A DNA stretch of 64,000 bases from Lachnospiraceae bacterium. GTDB taxonomy: Bacteria > Bacillota > Clostridia > Lachnospirales > Lachnospiraceae. This document shows, piece after piece, positions 61,208-64,000 of the stretch; the first letter of the stretch is position 1, and each line of letters begins with the position of its first letter. The notes beneath the pieces were generated by a model, which ran no database searches, was not told the origin of the DNA, and saw only the letters and a list, made by a program, of their open reading frames with translations. The stretch lies in the NCBI GenBank assembly GCA_025758065.1, contig CP107199.1, positions 1,797,501-1,861,500 on the forward strand, given 5' to 3'. The position numbers and the translations under genes were made by a program.

Positions 61208-62923
61208 ATGAATACACTTGTAATTGTTTTGATCGCAGCTGTATGCCTCTTTGCAGGCTACACATTATATGGCCGCTGGCTGGCTAATAAGTGGGGAATT
61301 GATCCAAAAGCCAAGACACCGGCAGTTGCTAAGGAAGACGGACAGGACTATGTTCCTACAGACGGCTGGACTGTTTTTGCCCATCAGTTTTCATCCATCG
61401 CAGGCGCAGGCCCTGTGACCGGAGCTATCCAGGCGGCAGCATTTGGCTGGCTTCCCGTACTTTTATGGGTCATCATCGGTGGTATTTTCTTCGGCGCTGT
61501 TACAGACTTCGGCGCTCTGTACGCCAGTGTTAAGAACGAAGGAAAGTCTATGGGACTTCTGATCGAAAAGTATATTGGCAAGACCGGACGTAAGCTGTTT
61601 TTATTGTTCTGCTGGCTGTTTACCCTGATCGTTATTGCAGCATTTGCAGACATGGTAGCAGGTACATTTAACGCTTATACTGTAAAGGATGGTGTAACAG
61701 AGCTGTCTGCTGCAGCACAGACAAACGGCGCAGCCGGTTCTATTTCCCTGTTATTCATCGTATTTGCCATGGTATTTGGCGTAATGCAGAAGCATTTACA
61801 TCTCACCGGCTGGAAAGAAACAGCTGCCGGACTTGCATGCACCATTGCAGCACTGGCAATCGGTATGGCTTTCCCGTTAGTAGCCGGAAAAGATACCTGG
61901 TCTTATCTGACCTTTGCTTATATCTTTATGGCAGCTGTAATGCCAATGTGGCTTTTAATGCAGCCTCGTGATTATATGACCACATTTATGTTTGCAGGAA
62001 TGATCATCGGTGCTGTTGTAGGTCTGTTAGTTGCTCATCCAACTATGAACCTTCCATTTTATACTGGATTTAAGAACGCAAAAATGGGAGATATGTTCCC
62101 GATCCTGTTTGTAACTGTTGCATGTGGTGCTGTTTCCGGTTTCCATAGCCTGGTTTCCTCCGGTACCTCTTCTAAGACCATTTCCAATGAAAAGGATATG
62201 TTAAAGGTTGGTTATGGTGCAATGGTACTGGAAAGCTTATTAGCTGTTCTGGCTCTCTGCGTAGCAGGTGCTGCTGCAGCTGCTGACGGAACTGCTGCAA
62301 CAGGAACCCCATTCCAGATCTTCTCTGCAGGTGTTGCAGGTTTCCTGGAAATGTTCGGTATCCCGGTTTATGTAGCACAGTGCTTTATGACTATGTGTGT
62401 ATCTGCCCTGGCGCTTACAAGCCTTGACTCTGTAGCACGTATCGGACGTATGTCCTTCCAGGAACTGTTTAGTGTAGATGATATGGAACATGCAGAAGGC
62501 TGGAGAAAGTTATTCTGTAATAAATATTTCTCAACTGTTATTACTCTGGTATGCGGCTTTATCTTAACAAAGATCGGATATTCAAATATCTGGCCTCTGT
62601 TCGGAAGTGCAAACCAGCTGTTAAGTGCCCTGGTACTGATCACTTTATGTGTATTCTTAAAGGTGACAGGAAGAGAGAACAAGACATTGTTCCCGCCACT
62701 GATCATCATGCTCTGCGTAACCTTTACTGCACTGGTTGAAAGAACAATTGCCCTGGTTAATGCATTTGGCGCAGGAACTGCTGTATTTATGGTAGAAGGA
62801 CTGCAGCTGATCATTGCCATCCTGTTAATGGTCCTTGGTGTGATCATTGTATACACATCTGGTAAGGAACTGTTCCAGAAGAAGGCTGAATTAAAACATA
62901 GTAATGAAGAAAAACTTGCATAA
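61208..62923 (+). CDS. cstA: CstA-family carbon-starvation/peptide transporter
   Basis: 571 residues, many membrane segments. CstA landmarks: WTVFAHQFSSIAGAGPVTGAIQAA near 54-78 and FGAVTDFGALYASVKNEGKSMG near 97. Members take up peptides or pyruvate during nutrient limitation. A T-box directly upstream ties expression to uncharged tRNA, which suggests that this copy supplies amino acids or peptides under amino-acid shortage. AGAGGAGAG lies before the ATG. Confidence 0.93.
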   Translation: MNTLVIVLIAAVCLFAGYTLYGRWLANKWGIDPKAKTPAVAKEDGQDYVPTDGWTVFAHQFSSIAGAGPVTGAIQAAAFGWLPVLLWVIIGGIFFGAVTDFGALYASVKNEGKSMGLLIEKYIGKTGRKLFLLFCWLFTLIVIAAFADMVAGTFNAYTVKDGVTELSAAAQTNGAAGSISLLFIVFAMVFGVMQKHLHLTGWKETAAGLACTIAALAIGMAFPLVAGKDTWSYLTFAYIFMAAVMPMWLLMQPRDYMTTFMFAGMIIGAVVGLLVAHPTMNLPFYTGFKNAKMGDMFPILFVTVACGAVSGFHSLVSSGTSSKTISNEKDMLKVGYGAMVLESLLAVLALCVAGAAAAADGTAATGTPFQIFSAGVAGFLEMFGIPVYVAQCFMTMCVSALALTSLDSVARIGRMSFQELFSVDDMEHAEGWRKLFCNKYFSTVITLVCGFILTKIGYSNIWPLFGSANQLLSALVLITLCVFLKVTGRENKTLFPPLIIMLCVTFTALVERTIALVNAFGAGTAVFMVEGLQLIIAILLMVLGVIIVYTSGKELFQKKAELKHSNEEKLA

Positions 62924-62965
62924 GCTTTTATAAGCATTAAAAAAGTGGCTTTTTTGAAGATCAAA

Positions 62966-63009
62966 AACAGCGGATATGGGAAATTGAGATCTTATATCCG
63001 CTGTTTTTT
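62966..63009 (+). terminator. Terminator after cstA
   Basis: AACAGCGGATAT and ATATCCGCTGTT form a 12-bp stem followed by T residues. Confidence 0.88.
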
Positions 63010-63015
63010 CTGCCG

Positions 63016-63045
63016 TTGACATTCCTGTTTCTAATGGTCTATAAT
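63016..63045 (+). promoter_or_regulatory. Consensus promoter of the zinc-ribbon gene
   Basis: TTGACA (63016-63021) and TATAAT (63040-63045), both perfect, with an 18-bp spacer, 30 bp before the start codon. Confidence 0.8.
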
Positions 63046-63075
63046 GAGCGAAAAAGAAGAAGGAGCGTGAACAGT

Positions 63076-63636
63076 ATGACATTCTTTGATGAGATCAGTA
63101 AAAATCTGACCGGTTATGGAAAAGAAGCTGCAAGAAAGGCAAAAGATGCTGCACAGGTGCTTCAGTTAAAGGCCCAGATCCGGGGGGAAAAGCAGAAGAT
63201 CAATGAACTGTATGCTGCAATTGGTGCAGTGTATTTTAAAAACCACAGAGATGATTCGGAAGATGAATACAAAATATTCTTCCCGGAGATCGAAAGTGCC
63301 ATGGTTCATGTGGCAGAGTTAGAGAAAAAACTCAGCCAGCTGGATACTACGGAAAAATGTCCCTGCTGCGGTGCTGCTGTGAAAAAGGGTGATTCTTTCT
63401 GCAGTAAGTGCGGTACACCGATCCAGAAGGAAGAAGATGGGACAGAGGAACAGCACATTGCTGTGACAGAGGATGGTTTTGTCCAGGAAGAAACAGCAAA
63501 AGAGCCTGTAAAAGAGACCACAGAGGAAAAAAAGACGGAAGCAGCAGAAAATGTGGTCCAGGAGACAGAAACAGAAAATACGACAGAAGAAGAGACAGAA
63601 CAGAAAGAGGAGCCGGTTTCAGAGCCGGAAGAATAG
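63076..63636 (+). CDS. Zinc-ribbon protein with coiled coil and acidic tail
   Basis: 186 residues. N-terminal helical/coiled-coil region (about 1-95), a zinc ribbon CPCCGAAVKKGDSFCSKCG near 97-115 and a long acidic Glu/Thr-rich tail (about 120-186). Family members are common in Lachnospiraceae and of unknown function; the DNA or RNA target is not evident. ATG 63076 is chosen from AGGAGCG upstream. Followed 3 bp later by a lipase gene. Confidence 0.82.
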   Translation: MTFFDEISKNLTGYGKEAARKAKDAAQVLQLKAQIRGEKQKINELYAAIGAVYFKNHRDDSEDEYKIFFPEIESAMVHVAELEKKLSQLDTTEKCPCCGAAVKKGDSFCSKCGTPIQKEEDGTEEQHIAVTEDGFVQEETAKEPVKETTEEKKTEAAENVVQETETENTTEEETEQKEEPVSEPEE

Positions 63637-63639
63637 ATT

Positions 63640-64000
63640 ATGAAAGAAAAAAAGACAGGACTGGTGTTAGAAGGCGGCGGTATGAGAGGTATTTATACGG
63701 CCGGAGTGCTGGATGTATTTATGGAAAACGGCATTACATTTGATGGTGTGATCGGAGTATCTGCAGGTGCCATTCATGGCTGTTCCTTTGTGTCAGGACA
63801 GAAGGGCAGAAGCATCCGGTATTATATGAAGTATTGCCGTAACTGGCGCTTTATGAGCTTTCGGAGCCTGTTTTTAACCGGCAACATTGCAGAGGAAAAA
63901 TTCTGCTATCATACATTGCCTGAAAAGCTGGATCCTTATGATTACGAGGCCTTTAAGAAAAGCCATACAAAGTTTTATGTAGGCTGCAGTAATGTAGAGA
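63640..64000 (+). CDS. Patatin-like phospholipase (partial; runs off the window)
   Basis: The first 120 residues are visible: LVLEGGGMRGIYTAGVLDVF contains the oxyanion-hole GGGMRG, and VIGVSAGAIHG contains the serine nucleophile GxSxG at about residue 43. The catalytic Asp lies beyond the window end. Lipid acyl hydrolase; likely cotranscribed with the zinc-ribbon gene. Confidence 0.92.
   Translation, partial: MKEKKTGLVLEGGGMRGIYTAGVLDVFMENGITFDGVIGVSAGAIHGCSFVSGQKGRSIRYYMKYCRNWRFMSFRSLFLTGNIAEEKFCYHTLPEKLDPYDYEAFKKSHTKFYVGCSNVE

Overview
The window looks like chromosomal DNA of an anaerobic, low-to-moderate GC Firmicute of the Lachnospiraceae type (Blautia/Dorea/Ruminococcus-like). Supporting signs are the Firmicute-style 23S rRNA and tRNA block without encoded CCA ends, a mannose-family PTS, an oxygen-independent NrdD/NrdG ribonucleotide reductase, a three-gene electron-bifurcating [FeFe] hydrogenase, T-box control, strong AGGAGG ribosome binding sites and many cell-wall-binding repeat proteins. 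The assignment rests on gene content and style only.

Layout. 1-2950: 3' part of a 23S rRNA gene, no 5S after it, then eight tRNAs behind their own promoter. 2996-11345: an amino-sugar mannose-family PTS operon (IIC, IID, NagA-like deacetylase, IIB, ChbG-like deacetylase, IIA) whose BglG/MtlR-type regulator is split by an IS4-family element with an exact 10-bp target duplication. 11750-19027: anaerobic metabolism block, nrdD, then the NuoE-like/NuoF-like/HydA hydrogenase, then nrdG. 19220-24335: a cell-wall-binding protein, an Rrf2 regulator with a premature amber codon, an IS200/IS605 element (TnpA + TnpB) and a MATE exporter. 24814-30080: tRNA-Pro, HAD phosphatase, aminopeptidase P, prolyl-tRNA editing protein and an RlmD-type rRNA methyltransferase. 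30216-35121: mobile island (IS256, a second IS4 relative, a small lipoprotein, an IS200). 35221-46379: palindromic elements, an IS1380 remnant, then about 9 kb of lipoprotein-sensor/hybrid-histidine-kinase pairs lying between two apparently identical 216-bp repeats in opposite orientation. 46509-53205: glycogen phosphorylase, AraC-type regulator, 4-alpha-glucanotransferase, a second cell-wall-binding protein. 53573-64000: CBS-type pyrophosphatase, flavin reductase-like protein, shikimate-kinase-like P-loop protein, class A PBP with an overlapping small membrane protein, a T-box-controlled CstA transporter, a zinc-ribbon protein and the start of a patatin-like lipase.

How genes work together. 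The PTS proteins would import and phosphorylate an N-acetylated sugar and the two deacetylases would act on the product; the broken regulator means current control of that operon is uncertain. Hydrogenase and anaerobic nucleotide reduction form a fermentative core. The sensor block has surface lipoproteins encoded just before, and overlapping or nearly touching, transmembrane hybrid kinases, suggesting lipoprotein-kinase signalling; one lipoprotein carries a 5'-nucleotidase C-terminal-type domain without the catalytic domain, and no DNA-binding output protein is encoded beside them.

The most unusual material is non-coding: several 87-216 bp palindromic elements. Two 87-bp copies differ by changes that preserve pairing, and two groups of foldback elements share cores while their arms differ in sequence but still pair.
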